A stretch of 64,000 nucleotides of DNA. Source: Burkholderia sp. BCC0506 (GTDB lineage: Bacteria; Pseudomonadota; Gammaproteobacteria; Burkholderiales; Burkholderiaceae). The DNA is taken from the NCBI RefSeq assembly GCF_902833145.1, contig NZ_CADFEN010000001.1, positions 1,994 to 65,993 on the forward strand. Direction: 5' to 3'. This document shows positions 45,794-55,509 of this stretch, piece by piece (the first letter of the stretch is position 1; every line of letters starts with the position of its first letter). Both the position numbers and the translations under genes were made by a program. The notes under the pieces were generated by a model, which saw only the letters and a list, made by a program, of their open reading frames with translations, was not told the origin of the DNA and did not search any database.

Positions 45794-47092
45794 TTACGCG
45801 GCGCCCACCGCATCGAACGGATTGCGCAACACGATCGTGTCGTCGCGCTCCGCGCCGGTCGTGATCATCGAAACCGGCGCGCCCGCCACGGCTTCGATGC
45901 GCGCGATGAACTCCCGTGCCGCCCGCGGCAGCGCCGCGCGCTCGCGCACGCCCTTCACGGAGCCCTGCCAGCCTTCGAACCGTTCGTAGACGGGCTTCGC
46001 GCGCGACTGCGCGTCGAGGCTCGCGGGCAGATGATCGACGCGCGCGCCATCCAACACGTAACCGACGCACAGCGCGATCGACTCGAAGCCGTCGAGCACG
46101 TCGAGCTTGGTGAGCGCCAGCGAATCGATGCCCGAGATCCTGACGGCCTGGCGCAGTTGCGCGGCGTCGAGCCATCCGCAGCGTCGCGGCCGGCCGGTGT
46201 TGACGCCGAATTCCTGTCCGCGCGCACGCAGCGTTTCGCCGGTGGCGTCGCTCAGCTCCGTGAGGAACGGGCCGCCGCCGACCCGCGTCGCATACGCCTT
46301 CGTGACGCCCAGCACGTGGCCGAGCTTCGCGGCACCGAGCCCGGTGCCGGCCGCCGCGGCCGATGCCACGGTGCCCGACGACGTCACGAACGGGTACGTG
46401 CCCCAGTCGATGTCCAGCATCACGGCCTGCGAGCCCTCGAACAGGATGCGTTCGCCGCGATCGGCCGCGTCGTTCAGGTCGGCCCAGACGGGACGCACGA
46501 ACGGCAGGATCTTCGGTGCGAGCGCGAGCAGCGTCGCCCGCATCGCGTCGCGATCGTATTCGTCGAGCCCCAGGCCGCGGAACCACGCGTTGTGATGGTC
46601 GACGAGCACGTCGAGCTTGGCGGCGAGCCCGGCCGGTTCCGCGAGATCGCCGACGCGCAGCCCGCGACGCCCGACCTTGTCCTCGTACGCCGGCCCGATC
46701 CCGCGCAGCGTGGTGCCGATGGGTTCGCGGCGCAAACGCTCCTGCGCCTCATCGATCGCACGATGAATCGGCAACACCAGCGTCGCGTTCTCGGCGATCG
46801 ACAGGTTGTCGGGCGTCACCGACAGCCCGAGCTCGGCCATCCGGCCGATTTCGGCGAGCAGCGCCTCCGGGTCGAGCGCCACGCCGTTGCCGATCACGCC
46901 GCGCTTGCCGCGCACGATGCCGCTCGGCAGCAGCGCAAGCTTGTACGTGTTGCCGCCGACGACCAGCGTATGGCCCGCGTTGTGGCCGCCGTTGTAGCGT
47001 GCGACGAGATCGGCCTGCGCCGCCAGCCAGTCCACGACGCGCCCCTTGCCTTCGTCGCCCCATTGGGCGCCCACTACCACCACGTTCGGCAT
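45794..47092 (-). CDS. purA: Adenylosuccinate synthase paralogue
   Basis: A 432-residue enzyme that joins IMP and aspartate with GTP to make adenylosuccinate, the first step from IMP to AMP. The phosphate loop is [11 protein letters not shown] (11-21) with catalytic D13; the second catalytic His is in [12 protein letters not shown] near residue 41. Other hallmarks are [33 protein letters not shown] and [11 protein letters not shown]. All expected active-site residues seem present and the length is normal. ATG 47092 follows GGAG. Such a gene on a third replicon is probably a second copy beside one on chromosome 1. A LysR regulator is divergent from it, 140 bases away. Confidence 0.94.
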   Translation of the reverse strand: MPNVVVVGAQWGDEGKGRVVDWLAAQADLVARYNGGHNAGHTLVVGGNTYKLALLPSGIVRGKRGVIGNGVALDPEALLAEIGRMAELGLSVTPDNLSIAENATLVLPIHRAIDEAQERLRREPIGTTLRGIGPAYEDKVGRRGLRVGDLAEPAGLAAKLDVLVDHHNAWFRGLGLDEYDRDAMRATLLALAPKILPFVRPVWADLNDAADRGERILFEGSQAVMLDIDWGTYPFVTSSGTVASAAAAGTGLGAAKLGHVLGVTKAYATRVGGGPFLTELSDATGETLRARGQEFGVNTGRPRRCGWLDAAQLRQAVRISGIDSLALTKLDVLDGFESIALCVGYVLDGARVDHLPASLDAQSRAKPVYERFEGWQGSVKGVRERAALPRAAREFIARIEAVAGAPVSMITTGAERDDTIVLRNPFDAVGAA

Positions 47093-47232
47093 GCTCCGTA
47101 CTCCATGTGAGAATTTCAGACACTCGTTCGGCCCAACAGGGCGTTTGTATGCCATATTGGCGGAGCAGGATCACCCGATCAAACGATTAAACCTGAACCA
47201 TTGTGTGAGTAAATTTCACGCGAGGCGATGCA

Positions 47233-48138
47233 ATGGCCCGACGACTCCCCCCGTTGAATTCGCTGCGCGCATTCGAAGCCGCCGCACGGCTCGGCAGCTT
47301 CACGCTGGCCGCCGACGAGCTGTGCGTGACGCACGGCGCGATCAGCCGGCACGTGCAGCAACTGGAAGCGTGGCTCGGGCGGCCGCTGTTCGAACGCCAC
47401 AACCGGCGCGTCGAACTGACCGCCGCCGGGCGCGCGTACCTCGCCGAGGTCGGCGCATCGTTCGACCGGATCGCACTCGCCACCGCGCAGCATTTCGGCC
47501 ACGCGCAGCAGCGCGTGCTGCGCGTCAGCGCGCCCGCGACGTTCTCGCTGCGCTGGCTCGTCCCGAAGCTGTCGTCGTTCCAGGTCGCGCACCCGGCCAT
47601 CGAGGTACGGCTGTCGACGTCGAACGAGCCGATCGACAAGCTGCGCGACAAGGTCGACCTGATCGTTCGCGGCGGCCCGCAGGCCGTCGACGGGTATGTC
47701 GCGGAGGAATTCCTGTCCGAAGTCAGGCTGCCGGTGTGCGCGCCGAAGTTGCTGGAGGGCCGGTCGCTGGATACGCCTGCCGATCTCGCCGGCTTCACGC
47801 TGTTGCACGCGGCAACCTATCCGGGCATGTGGCCGGAATGGCTCGCGGCGGCCGGGCACCCGAATCTCGTCCCGCGGCACTCGCTCACGCTCGAGCATTT
47901 CTATCTGACGCTGCAAGGCGCGCTCGACGGGCTCGGCGTCGCGATGGGGCCGATCGCGCTCGTCGCCGACGACATCGCGGAAGGCCGGCTCGTGCAGCCG
48001 TTCAGCGAACCGGCGCTGCCGCCGTGGCGCTACTTCACGTATGTGGCGTCCGCGCGGGCGAATGACGACGCCGTACGCGCGTTCAAGGACTGGCTGAAGG
48101 CAACGGGAAGCGCGACTGCATCGGGTGGGCGGGATTGA
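47233..48138 (+). CDS. LysR-family regulator (GcvA-like)
   Basis: A 301-residue LysR regulator of the GcvA branch, recognised by the opening RRLPPLNSLRAFEAAARLGS and the HGAISRHVQQLEAWLG recognition helix. The effector domain spans about 92-295. It is divergent from the purA paralogue with 140 bases between starts, and the shared region holds its likely operator (an AT-rich patch around 47190-47225). It may couple purA expression to a purine or glycine-related signal, but this is inference from position. Confidence 0.9.
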   Translation: MARRLPPLNSLRAFEAAARLGSFTLAADELCVTHGAISRHVQQLEAWLGRPLFERHNRRVELTAAGRAYLAEVGASFDRIALATAQHFGHAQQRVLRVSAPATFSLRWLVPKLSSFQVAHPAIEVRLSTSNEPIDKLRDKVDLIVRGGPQAVDGYVAEEFLSEVRLPVCAPKLLEGRSLDTPADLAGFTLLHAATYPGMWPEWLAAAGHPNLVPRHSLTLEHFYLTLQGALDGLGVAMGPIALVADDIAEGRLVQPFSEPALPPWRYFTYVASARANDDAVRAFKDWLKATGSATASGGRD

Positions 48139-48291
48139 TCGCACCCGCATGCGGGGCGCGCACCGTCACGATAGGCAGGATTCCGAATCGAACTGGATAA
48201 GCGTGCGGAACGTGTTTGTCTTCGTGCGTCTCGGAATCGCGACGCACGCGGCAGGCCGCGCATCGAACCGTGGCCTGCCGCCGGACGACGC

Positions 48292-48606
48292 TTACTGACT
48301 TGCTGCTGCGCCGGCCTTCTTCTCTGCGTTCTGCAGGTTCTGCGGATAGTTCGGATCATTGGCCGCCGGCTTGTAACCGGCATCTTCGAGTTTCTTCAGC
48401 TCGGCAGTGTTCTTCGCACGCGCGGCCTTGCGCTCGGCTTTGCGTTTGGCCTTGGCTGCCTTGCGCGCTTCGCTCTTCGCCGCCTTCGCGTCCTGTGCAG
48501 CCGGTGCGCTGGCGGCGTCGGTCTGCGCGAACGCCGGAACGGCCGAGCCGAACAGGAAAGCGGCTGCAGTAGCAGCCAGCGTGAATTGTCTGATCTGGAT
48601 TCGCAT
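48292..48606 (-). CDS. Small exported Lys/Ala-rich DUF4148-like protein
   Basis: A 104-residue protein from ATG 48606. Residues 1-28 form a signal peptide (MRIQIRQFTLAATAAAFLFG, AVPAFA-QT). The mature part has a Lys/Ala/Arg-rich helix (about 42-70) and ends KKLEDAGYKPAANDPNYPQN, close to the [13 protein letters not shown] core of DUF4148. It is thus a shortened, highly basic relative of the protein at 34201-34512. A hairpin at 48250-48279 (GGCAGGCC/GGCCTGCC) follows the stop. It is the last gene before the replication origin region. Confidence 0.8.
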   Translation of the reverse strand: MRIQIRQFTLAATAAAFLFGSAVPAFAQTDAASAPAAQDAKAAKSEARKAAKAKRKAERKAARAKNTAELKKLEDAGYKPAANDPNYPQNLQNAEKKAGAAASQ

Positions 48607-49848
48607 CGCTGAACTCTCTTTTTTGATGACCATCACGGTTTGAAAGACCATCGAGATACCGCCCCTGCCCCGATCGGTCGTCATGTCGCGATCGGGACCA
48701 CTGCATCATAACCGTGTCGCGAAAAATGTGGCGCGAACGTGCTGGCGGAATCGGGATACACGTATGGGAGACGGCGCGATTCGTGCGTCGATGACTGTTT
48801 CACGGGTGGCGATGTCGGTAGGCTCGTGCGCGACGTGAGGATCGTCGTGCTCGCGAGATCACCGCAGCAGCAAGCGACCCGTGCGTCACATCATCGTTCG
48901 ACGCGGCTCGAGCGACGGTTTCTCCCATAAACGACCACGATTCGGTTCTTCGGCGATCGAGATGATTACGTTGCATCGTCACGGTGTGTGGTCATCCATT
49001 CGGCACCGCTTGCCGCGCCGGGATGCGGAAGGATTCCTGTGCAGGCTCGTTGTCGATGGGCAGGTCCGACGAAAAAGACGAGAGCCGTGCGAGCAATGAA
49101 GACGTTGGCCACGACCGAGTGCGCGAATGCGCTGAAACCCCGCGTGAACGAGCAGCGCGCGTTGGATGGACATGCACAAGGCTGTGCAATTTGTCCGTCC
49201 ATGCGACCGTGCTTGCCGGCGCGTCAGGCACCACACATGGATACCCATCGTTTCATGTTTGCTCCCATCGACGGTTCCTGATGTGGACGGCGCCGTGGCG
49301 CGCACAGCTTGCCCGATCCTTTGCTCCGCCTGACCGGTGAGCTTTTACGGGATTTCGCGCACCTGGAAAGGTGAGCACGTTCGGGAACACTGGGGAATTC
49401 GACTGCGGTGAGCTTCGGCATCGACGGCATCTTCACGTTGGCGCGCGACGATCCTCGGCGAGTCTCGTCAAGATCGTCCCCGGGGCCCGGTGCTCCGTGC
49501 GGCGATATTTCGGCACAGGGTTCGTATTCGGGCCGTGGTCGGAGTCGCTGGCTGTCCCTGATCGGTACAGCATGTCTTACCGAGTGTGGCTCCAAAGGTA
49601 GAAAAACGGCCGGAAGGTGGCGATGAAACAGCAGCCTGCGCGGATTCGTCGGGCACAGTCCACAGGCTAGATTTCGCGAGCGGCATCACAGGCGATCGAC
49701 AGAAACTTGTCCGCAGATGAAGTCTCACGAGTACAAAAAACCACTCGCCTGGCGGCCGGGGATGGTTTCGAACTGCTGTGGAGGAAAGCAACGGGATCCG
49801 TTCCGCTGGTCGATCGCGGGATGGCGGGGTCATGCGCAGGTTTTTTGG

Positions 49849-49906
49849 GTCCCATAAACGGGAACCTCTGCGCCGAATCCGACGATTTCCTCCCATAAGT
49901 TTCTAC
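49849..49906 (-). repeat. Two leftward iterons
   Basis: On the minus strand GGTTCCCGTTTATGGGA (49866-49850) and GTAGAAACTTATGGGAGG (49905-49888) share the TTATGGGA core of the main array. A further leftward copy, GTCGTTTATGGGAGA, lies at 48921-48935. They face the main array, about 130 bp beyond its first member. Confidence 0.7.
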
Positions 49907-50032
49907 GTTTCGGTGTTTGTGAGTGGGTACTTACCTCTTCGGGAGGCCTTGCAGGGACGGCGTGTTGGACAGGGGCGATTGGATCTGAACCGGCAGATTG
50001 GGGCCCTTGGCATCCCACAGACGACTCCCATT

Positions 50033-50181
50033 GGTAGCGGTTTATGGGGTTCGTTTTTCTACGCAAGCACACGTGTGTTTACATCTTTGGTAAACCACGT
50101 TTACTTCTTTAACTACTTTTAGAAGGCTCACAGCCTTGTCTGGTAAGGGTTTGAGGGGTGTTCGGTACCCATTTATGGGAG
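50033..50181 (+). repeat. Iterons 1-2 of the main array
   Basis: GGTAGCGGTTTATGGGG (50033-50049) and GGTACCCATTTATGGGAG (50164-50181), separated by an AT-rich stretch that could be the opening region. A weak copy, GGTACCGTGTTGTGGGAA, follows at 50230-50247. Confidence 0.75.
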
Positions 50182-50310
50182 CACAGGTAGAAGGGTTTGG
50201 GGTTTCAGGTCTGTGGATTTGGGGATGGGGGTACCGTGTTGTGGGAAATCAGGGGTGTGGATATGGGGCGAACGTCCCCGGCTATGGGAAATCGGCCGTA
50301 AATCGCATTC

Positions 50311-50658
50311 GGTAGCCGTCTATGGGAACGCATGAAGGTAGCCTTTTATGGGGTTCTTTTCTCGGCGGGCTGCCGGAGGTGTGCGCAGAAATCTTCTTTG
50401 GGTAGCCATTTATGGGTGCTCTTGAAGGTATCCATTTATGGGAGGCGGTCTCAATCAATTCGCTGCCCTTCGCTCCAAGCCTCTGTGCAGCTTTCCCATA
50501 GGCAGGACCGAGGCCGTGGACAGGTTACCTCTTATGGGGAAACCGGATGGTTGCCGTTTATGGGAGCGATTCCTGCCTGTGCTACGGAAAGCAAGACCAT
50601 CGACCCTGCCGACAGGTACCCACCTATGGGAATCGACGAAGGTAGCAAGTTATGGGAG
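50311..50658 (+). repeat. Four iteron pairs with exact 26-bp spacing
   Basis: Consensus GGTAGCCNTTTATGGGAG. Pairs start at 50311/50337, 50401/50427, 50523/50549 and 50615/50641; within each pair the starts are exactly 26 bp apart, and pairs follow at 90, 122 and 92 bp. Rep_3 initiators bind iterons of about this length as monomers to open the origin and as dimers to pair origins and limit copy number. Confidence 0.85.
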
Positions 50659-50786
50659 GAAACCTCGGTCGTGTTGCAGGGCACCACGCGTCCTCCCGAC
50701 GATCTCGATTCCGCTCGTTTGTCCCCATGGACGGGTACCTTCGTCGTGGCAAATCTTGTGCCGGGTTTCCCTGTCCGGACAGTAAA

Positions 50787-50837
50787 GGTAGCGGCTTTTG
50801 GGAGGTATTTTTGTCAAAAGGTAGACGGATATGGGAT
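50787..50837 (+). repeat. Last two iterons before the initiator gene
   Basis: GGTAGCGGCTTTTGGGAG (50787-50804) and GGTAGACGGATATGGGAT (50820-50837), the most degenerate of the array, with 33-bp spacing. They lie 150 bases upstream of the initiator start and may be the autoregulatory sites. Confidence 0.65.
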
Positions 50838-50986
50838 GCCGTACAAATCATGTAACCCAAATTTTTCGTTTTATATCCGATAGTTAGCTCAGACAGTGAA
50901 AGTAATGCTGGAGCATAGACGTTGCCCCGTGGCGCGAAAAGGTATAAAGTCCGATCTCAATAAGGCAACCTTAACCGGACACGACG

Positions 50987-52303
50987 ATGCCGCGCAAGCC
51001 CGCAAGCAAAGGCTCAGACAAACAGGTTTCGCTGTTTCAGACACCCGAGCCTCCCGACTTGCTGCGCAAGGCGGTCCAGGCGATTCATATCGCGCCGAAG
51101 TCCGGCAAGATCGGCCTGCAGCAGCGCAAGATGTTCAGCTCGCTGATCAAGAACGCGCTGCGGCAGGAAGCGTTCGAACCGGGCCGGACGAGCTTCTCGA
51201 TCTCGATCGCGTCGCTGTCGCACGAGAGCGGGTTGAACAGCAACAACACGAAGTACGTGAAAGACACGGTCAATTCGTTGATCAGTACCGTCGTCAACTG
51301 GGACTACCTGGCCGCGGACCGTTCGACGGTCTGGAAAGCGTCGGGCCTGCTCGCCGGGGCGGAGCTCGAGCAATCGGTGCTGAAGTACAGCTTCTCCGAC
51401 CAGATTCGCAGCGAACTGCTCAATCCCGAAATCTACGCGCTGATCGATATGCGGATCGCGCGCGAGTTCAGGCGGTCGCACTCGCTCGCGCTATGGGAAA
51501 ACACGGTGCGCTACGAAGGGATCGGCATCACCGCGAAGATCCCGCTGCCGAAATTCCGTGACCTCATTCTCGGCCAGGACAAGGCATCGCAGTCGTACAA
51601 GGAATACAAGCTGTTCAAGAGCAAGGTCCTGGTGCCGTGCATCCAGGAGGTGAACGAAGTATCGGACCACACCCTCGAGCTGATCGAACACAAATCCGGC
51701 CGCAGCGTGGAAGCCGTGCAGTTCAAGGTGACGCGCAAGCAGAGCACCGATACGGTCGAGGACGGCGACGTCAAGAACGAGGCGCTGGTCGAGGAGGTCG
51801 CGAAGTTCGGCATTCCGCGCTCGGAAGCGCGCCGGCTGATCACGCAATACGGCGTGCAGCGCATCAAGGCGGCGATCGCCTATACGCTCAATCGGACGAC
51901 GAAGAAGAATGCGGCGCCGGTCGACAACGTCGCCGCGTACTTCCGCAAGGCGCTGACGCACGGCTACACGCTGGCCGACGGGCAGGGAACCGAAGCGGTC
52001 GCACCGGCGAAGGAATCCGCGCAGAGCAAGCAGGAACAGATTCGCGACAAGTATCTGGCGGCGAAGGTCGAGGAAGCCGGCGCGTATTTCCGCGAGCTGG
52101 AGATCGACGACCAGACCAAGCTGATCGAGCGTTACAACGAGACGGTGGCGGGTTCGAAGGATCTGACGCTGTCGCCGAAGAAGAAGGCGAGCAAGCTGGC
52201 GCAGACGAGCTTCTTCCGGTGGCTGGCGCTCGATACGTGGGGCGAGCCGACCTCGGACGACCTGCTGGAATTCCTGCTCAAAAGCAGCCTCGCAGGCAAC
52301 TGA
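50987..52303 (+). CDS. rep: Rep_3/RepB-family replication initiator
   Basis: A 438-residue initiator of the plasmid Rep_3 type. Two winged-helix domains are expected (about 28-150 and 155-265), seen in LQQRKMFSSLIKNALRQEAF and the LSHESGLNSNNTKYVKDTVN helix, then IPLPKFRDLIL with the second DNA-binding helix. The C-terminal third (270-438) is a basic, helical extension (YGVQRIKAAIAYTLNRTTKK) not found in small plasmid Rep proteins. It should bind the iterons just upstream and recruit DnaB helicase. ATG 50987 has only a weak ribosome binding site, in keeping with tight control. Its position beside iterons and parAB defines the origin of this replicon. Confidence 0.9.
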   Translation: MPRKPASKGSDKQVSLFQTPEPPDLLRKAVQAIHIAPKSGKIGLQQRKMFSSLIKNALRQEAFEPGRTSFSISIASLSHESGLNSNNTKYVKDTVNSLISTVVNWDYLAADRSTVWKASGLLAGAELEQSVLKYSFSDQIRSELLNPEIYALIDMRIAREFRRSHSLALWENTVRYEGIGITAKIPLPKFRDLILGQDKASQSYKEYKLFKSKVLVPCIQEVNEVSDHTLELIEHKSGRSVEAVQFKVTRKQSTDTVEDGDVKNEALVEEVAKFGIPRSEARRLITQYGVQRIKAAIAYTLNRTTKKNAAPVDNVAAYFRKALTHGYTLADGQGTEAVAPAKESAQSKQEQIRDKYLAAKVEEAGAYFRELEIDDQTKLIERYNETVAGSKDLTLSPKKKASKLAQTSFFRWLALDTWGEPTSDDLLEFLLKSSLAGN

Positions 52304-52399
52304 ACGAGGTCTCGTCGTCGTGCGCGCCGTGCGCCGGACCGTGTTTGCGGTCCGGCTTCGCGACGCTGCGCGGCGGTGCGGCTTTTTGCCGAGGGCGCG

Positions 52400-53431
52400 T
52401 TACTCCGACGGGGGCGTTGCGAGATCCGCGACGTACGCGTCGATGACGGTCTTGAGCTTGTCGGCAAGCGCTTCCTGGTGGGATGCGTCGACGCCCTTGA
52501 GCTGCAGGTCGAGACGCCCGTCCGGGTAAGTCTTCAACTGGCCGATCGCGCGCGATTCGAGCGCGAAGTCATGGCGAACGCTGTAGCGCGTGCGCCCGGT
52601 CTTCTTGGTGCCGTCGCTCTGCGCACGCAGGAAATTCTCGAGATCGCGGACGGATTTTTTCCGGTCGATCACGGCGGTCAGCAGCCGGTCGGCCGTCGCC
52701 TCGCCCAGGCGTTCGAAGATCAGCTTCAGAAAGTACGCAGCCTGCAGACCGACCACATCGCTCGCGCTGGCCATCCGCTCCAGCAGCGTGTTCGGCAGCG
52801 CGTTGAGCGACAGCGTCTTGCTGATCGAGGCCTTGTCCTTGCCGATTTTCTCCGCCAGCGTGTTCTGGTCGGCAAAGACCTTCTCGTCCAGTAGACGTTT
52901 CCACGCGACCGCATCGTCGAAGATCGTCTGGCGTTCGTGGTCGTGGTTTGCCCGATACGCGATCGTATAGAGCTGCTCGGGCGTGTGATCCGTGCGGAAC
53001 GTCGCATTGATCGTCTCGTCGCCGTTGATGCTCGTCGCGCGCAGCCGGCGTTGCCCGTCGATCACGACGAGCTTGCCGGGAAACTCGGGGAGCCGCGTGA
53101 CCTTGATCGGCTCGATCTGCCCTTCCCGTTTCAACGTCAGTGCGAGCTCGTGCAGGCTCGATTCCGAGTAGAACACGCGCGGGTTGAACGGGTTCGGGAT
53201 GCAATCCTTGACCAGCACCTTCTGCGGCGCGCCAAGATCGGGCGTACCGGCGGGCGCAGTTGCGGCAAGGCCACTGGCGGGCGACGCGTCGACGACGGCA
53301 GCCGGTGCGGCCGCCGGCTCGGACAGCCGCGTTTCGAGCGCCGCATTTTCCTGCGCGAGTCCGCGCAACAGGCCGGCCGCGAGATGCAGGTTGCCGGTCG
53401 GTTTCTTGTCTTTCGAGGTGTCCTTAGCCAT
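52400..53431 (-). CDS. parB: ParB-family chromosome partition protein
   Basis: A 343-residue centromere-binding protein. An N-terminal region rich in Ala/Pro (1-70) may contact ParA. The CTPase/loading domain has NPFNPR (80-85), GQIEPI (104-109) and DGQRRLRA (125-132, the GERRxRA motif with Q for E). The helix-turn-helix is at about 190-210 (TLAEKIGKDKASISKTLSLN), and the C-terminal dimer domain follows 290. The GTG/ATG region overlaps the parA end by 8 bases, so the genes are coupled. It should bind the 16-bp palindromes upstream of parA. Confidence 0.93.
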   Translation of the reverse strand: MAKDTSKDKKPTGNLHLAAGLLRGLAQENAALETRLSEPAAAPAAVVDASPASGLAATAPAGTPDLGAPQKVLVKDCIPNPFNPRVFYSESSLHELALTLKREGQIEPIKVTRLPEFPGKLVVIDGQRRLRATSINGDETINATFRTDHTPEQLYTIAYRANHDHERQTIFDDAVAWKRLLDEKVFADQNTLAEKIGKDKASISKTLSLNALPNTLLERMASASDVVGLQAAYFLKLIFERLGEATADRLLTAVIDRKKSVRDLENFLRAQSDGTKKTGRTRYSVRHDFALESRAIGQLKTYPDGRLDLQLKGVDASHQEALADKLKTVIDAYVADLATPPSE

Positions 53432-54119
53432 GGGCGGCTCCGGTAGCGCGCGTCGACGCGATGTATTGGGCCATCTCCGTGACCAGCTTTTCGATTTCCG
53501 CGCGGGCTTCCTTCAGGCCCTTCAGGTATCGATTGTGGTGATGGATCGTGGTGCCGAGCGCGAACGTCTGACGATAGACCTCGCGTTGCGCGATCTGGCT
53601 GTCGAGCAGATGCTCCCCTATTTCTTCAGCTCTTAGAATTTTTAAAATTTCTTCACGCATTTTAGTTTTTCCATTGACACTATTCAGCATCAATGCGGAA
53701 GAAAGTTGAGGATTTCGAACGGCACGCATCGACTCGATCATGCGGATCATCGCGACGGTGCTGTACAGATCGGCCGGCGATGGCGAGAGCGGCACCAGGC
53801 AGAAGTCCGCCACTTCGAGGACGGATGCAATACGCGGATCTTCGAGGTTGCCGGGGCAATCGACGACGATCACGTCGAAGTTCGCGTCCTGCTTTTTGAT
53901 CTCGCCGCCGATGCCGCGGCCGGCAGGAGCCAGCGACAGGACCGTCATCGGCAGCGTGTTCTCGCCGCTCGTGACCCAACGGACGGACGTGCCCTGAGGA
54001 TCGGCATCGATCAGCGCGACTTTGTTGCCGCCCGCTTCGAACGCAGCCGCGATGTTGACGGAGATGGTCGTCTTCCCAGTCCCACCTTTTTGATTACTGA
54101 CGGCGATCTTGAAAGCCAT
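53424..54119 (-). CDS. parA: ParA-family partition ATPase
   Basis: A 231-residue Walker-type ATPase. The deviant Walker A is KGGTGKT (11-17), the A' motif LIDADPQGTS (about 37-46) and Walker B VIVVDCPGN (about 90-98). Being short and lacking an N-terminal HTH, it is of the small (type Ib / chromosomal-like) ParA class. ATG 54119 follows GGAGGG. It binds nucleoid DNA with ATP and is released by ParB, moving the replicon to the cell poles or quarter positions. Its start faces the parS cluster, the first site lying 96 bases upstream. Confidence 0.94.
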   Translation of the reverse strand: MAFKIAVSNQKGGTGKTTISVNIAAAFEAGGNKVALIDADPQGTSVRWVTSGENTLPMTVLSLAPAGRGIGGEIKKQDANFDVIVVDCPGNLEDPRIASVLEVADFCLVPLSPSPADLYSTVAMIRMIESMRAVRNPQLSSALMLNSVNGKTKMREEILKILRAEEIGEHLLDSQIAQREVYRQTFALGTTIHHHNRYLKGLKEARAEIEKLVTEMAQYIASTRATGAAHG

Positions 54120-54214
54120 TAAATCCCTCCACGGAGTTTTGTGAAATATATGCAATTATCCGAAAAATGTCCAGAAAAGCTTTCGCTGAGGAGGACGTTT
54201 TATTGATTGCTGTG

Positions 54215-54230
54215 GTTGTTACGTGACAAA
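54215..54230. promoter_or_regulatory. parS site 1 (variant)
   Basis: GTTGTTACGTGACAAA: 14 of 16 matches to the palindrome GTTGTCACGTGACAAC. Nearest to parA, 96 bases before its start, so ParB bound here could also repress the parAB promoter. Confidence 0.8.
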
Positions 54231-54447
54231 TCGGCCGAATGGCCAGGATGTTCTCGTAGACGTCGATGCAATAAAACGCCTGTTACGCTGAAAAAGAGCC
54301 ATCGTTTAAGGCGGGAAAATCCGAAAGACCTTGACGTCGATAACGAGACTGTTGAGCGGGGACTTGGCGCTTTATCGTGCGCTGACCATATTTGAAGCTC
54401 GCTACGAATCCGTGTCGTTGATGTCGTCGGGAGCGTGGGAACAGACG

Positions 54448-54463
54448 GTTGTCACGTGACAAG
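54448..54463. promoter_or_regulatory. parS site 2
   Basis: GTTGTCACGTGACAAG, 15 of 16 matches to the perfect palindrome. Confidence 0.88.
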
Positions 54464-54602
54464 CCGCCAGACCGTGATTACTTCTGGGATGGACGTCATG
54501 AGAAAGCCTCGATGTGATTGCAACTGGGCTCCGAGGAAATCGCTTCCCATCAACTTCGGCTGTATGGCCCAAGCGATGTACGCCTGTCCGACAACGGGGT
54601 GT

Positions 54603-54618
54603 GTTGTCACGTGACAAA
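54603..54618. promoter_or_regulatory. parS site 3
   Basis: GTTGTCACGTGACAAA, 15 of 16 matches. It lies 155 bp after site 2. Confidence 0.88.
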
Positions 54619-54774
54619 CAGCGCCAAGCACGCCTTTCAGTGGCGACTTTGCGATCATCAAAAAATTGTCTTGGATGACCGATGCCAGCGGCATAGCTGG
54701 CATATGTCCGAGGAGAAGGGCGTCGCCGCCTATAGTGTTTGGTCCATCTGGCTCGCCAATGAATCGCCGCATGG

Positions 54775-54790
54775 GTTGTCACGTGACAAC
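54775..54790. promoter_or_regulatory. parS site 4 (perfect)
   Basis: GTTGTCACGTGACAAC, a perfect 16-bp palindrome, 172 bp after site 3. Confidence 0.92.
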
Positions 54791-55509
54791 AGGAACCGGT
54801 GTCTGGAAGCTTGCGCGATGGGAGGCTTTATGAAGCGATGCGTTCTGTGCGGCGTTGAAAAGAGTGCCTTGGAGGTAGCACGACCCATGCATACTCGGAC
54901 GATCCTTGGTTCCGCCGCCGTCGTGCCTATTCACTGACGCTGGCGCGATGCTGCGGAACGACTGGTGAGACATGCCCCCGACGGGTATCGTGGCGATTTG
55001 ATGCGTCCCTATTTAATGAGGATGCAAGATCCGGCGGTTCCCCTCGTGTCGGCCAATAGGGCAGGGGGCGCTGGTATCGTGACAAGTATCTGGGCTTACT
55101 CTGGGGCGCGGTATATAGATCATCGTGTATGTGGGCCATTATCGGCGCGAAATCCATGTGCTGAGGGCCAGTAACAACCCAAACGGAGCGTGTCGTGAAA
55201 CATTTTCTAAAAATGGACGCTTGCTGGAAATCCTTGTGCAGCAACGGCTTGCCGCACATTCTTCATGTTGTTTCACGCAAAATGAGCACGACGGCGCTCG
55301 GAAATGGGGGCGTATGAGTTTTCTGCGCGCGAGCGTTGGAAATCGGTCCGATGTTAGCGGGTTTCGTGATAATTAATACGTGTTTCGTGGTTTTTGATAC
55401 GCCCTCGCTCGATCGCACGCGCGCGGTGTCAATGTGTTGCAGGGTCGGTCCGCCACATAGTCTCGCCGGGACTTCCATTCAGTACAGCGCCTGCCGATAT
55501 TTCGCGCCA

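Larger units (their letters stand above)
48607..50986. other. Replication origin region (iteron array, AT-rich segments)
   Basis: Some 2.4 kb without a supported gene. It carries 18-bp iterons on both strands, sparse on the left (48763, 48921-48940, 49849-49906) and dense on the right (50033-50837). The AT-rich stretch at about 50060-50130 and the one at 50850-50950 just before the initiator gene are candidates for duplex opening. A near-match to a DnaA box (TGTGGATAT, one mismatch to TGTGGATAA) occurs near 50255. The short frames open here show none of the marks of genes. Confidence 0.75.

Noticed and set aside
44550-46586. A 678-codon fusion of the LysR regulator with upstream sequence
   Set aside because: The upstream part is an out-of-frame reading of purA; the LysR HTH begins cleanly at ATG 45500.
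49849-50837. CRISPR array in the repeat-rich region at 50 kb
   Set aside because: Repeats are short (about 18 bp), degenerate, on both strands and irregularly spaced, without cas genes; they fit iterons of a replication origin.
48607-50986. Small protein genes in the origin region
   Set aside because: The short open frames overlap iterons, lack ribosome binding sites and have no family-like composition.
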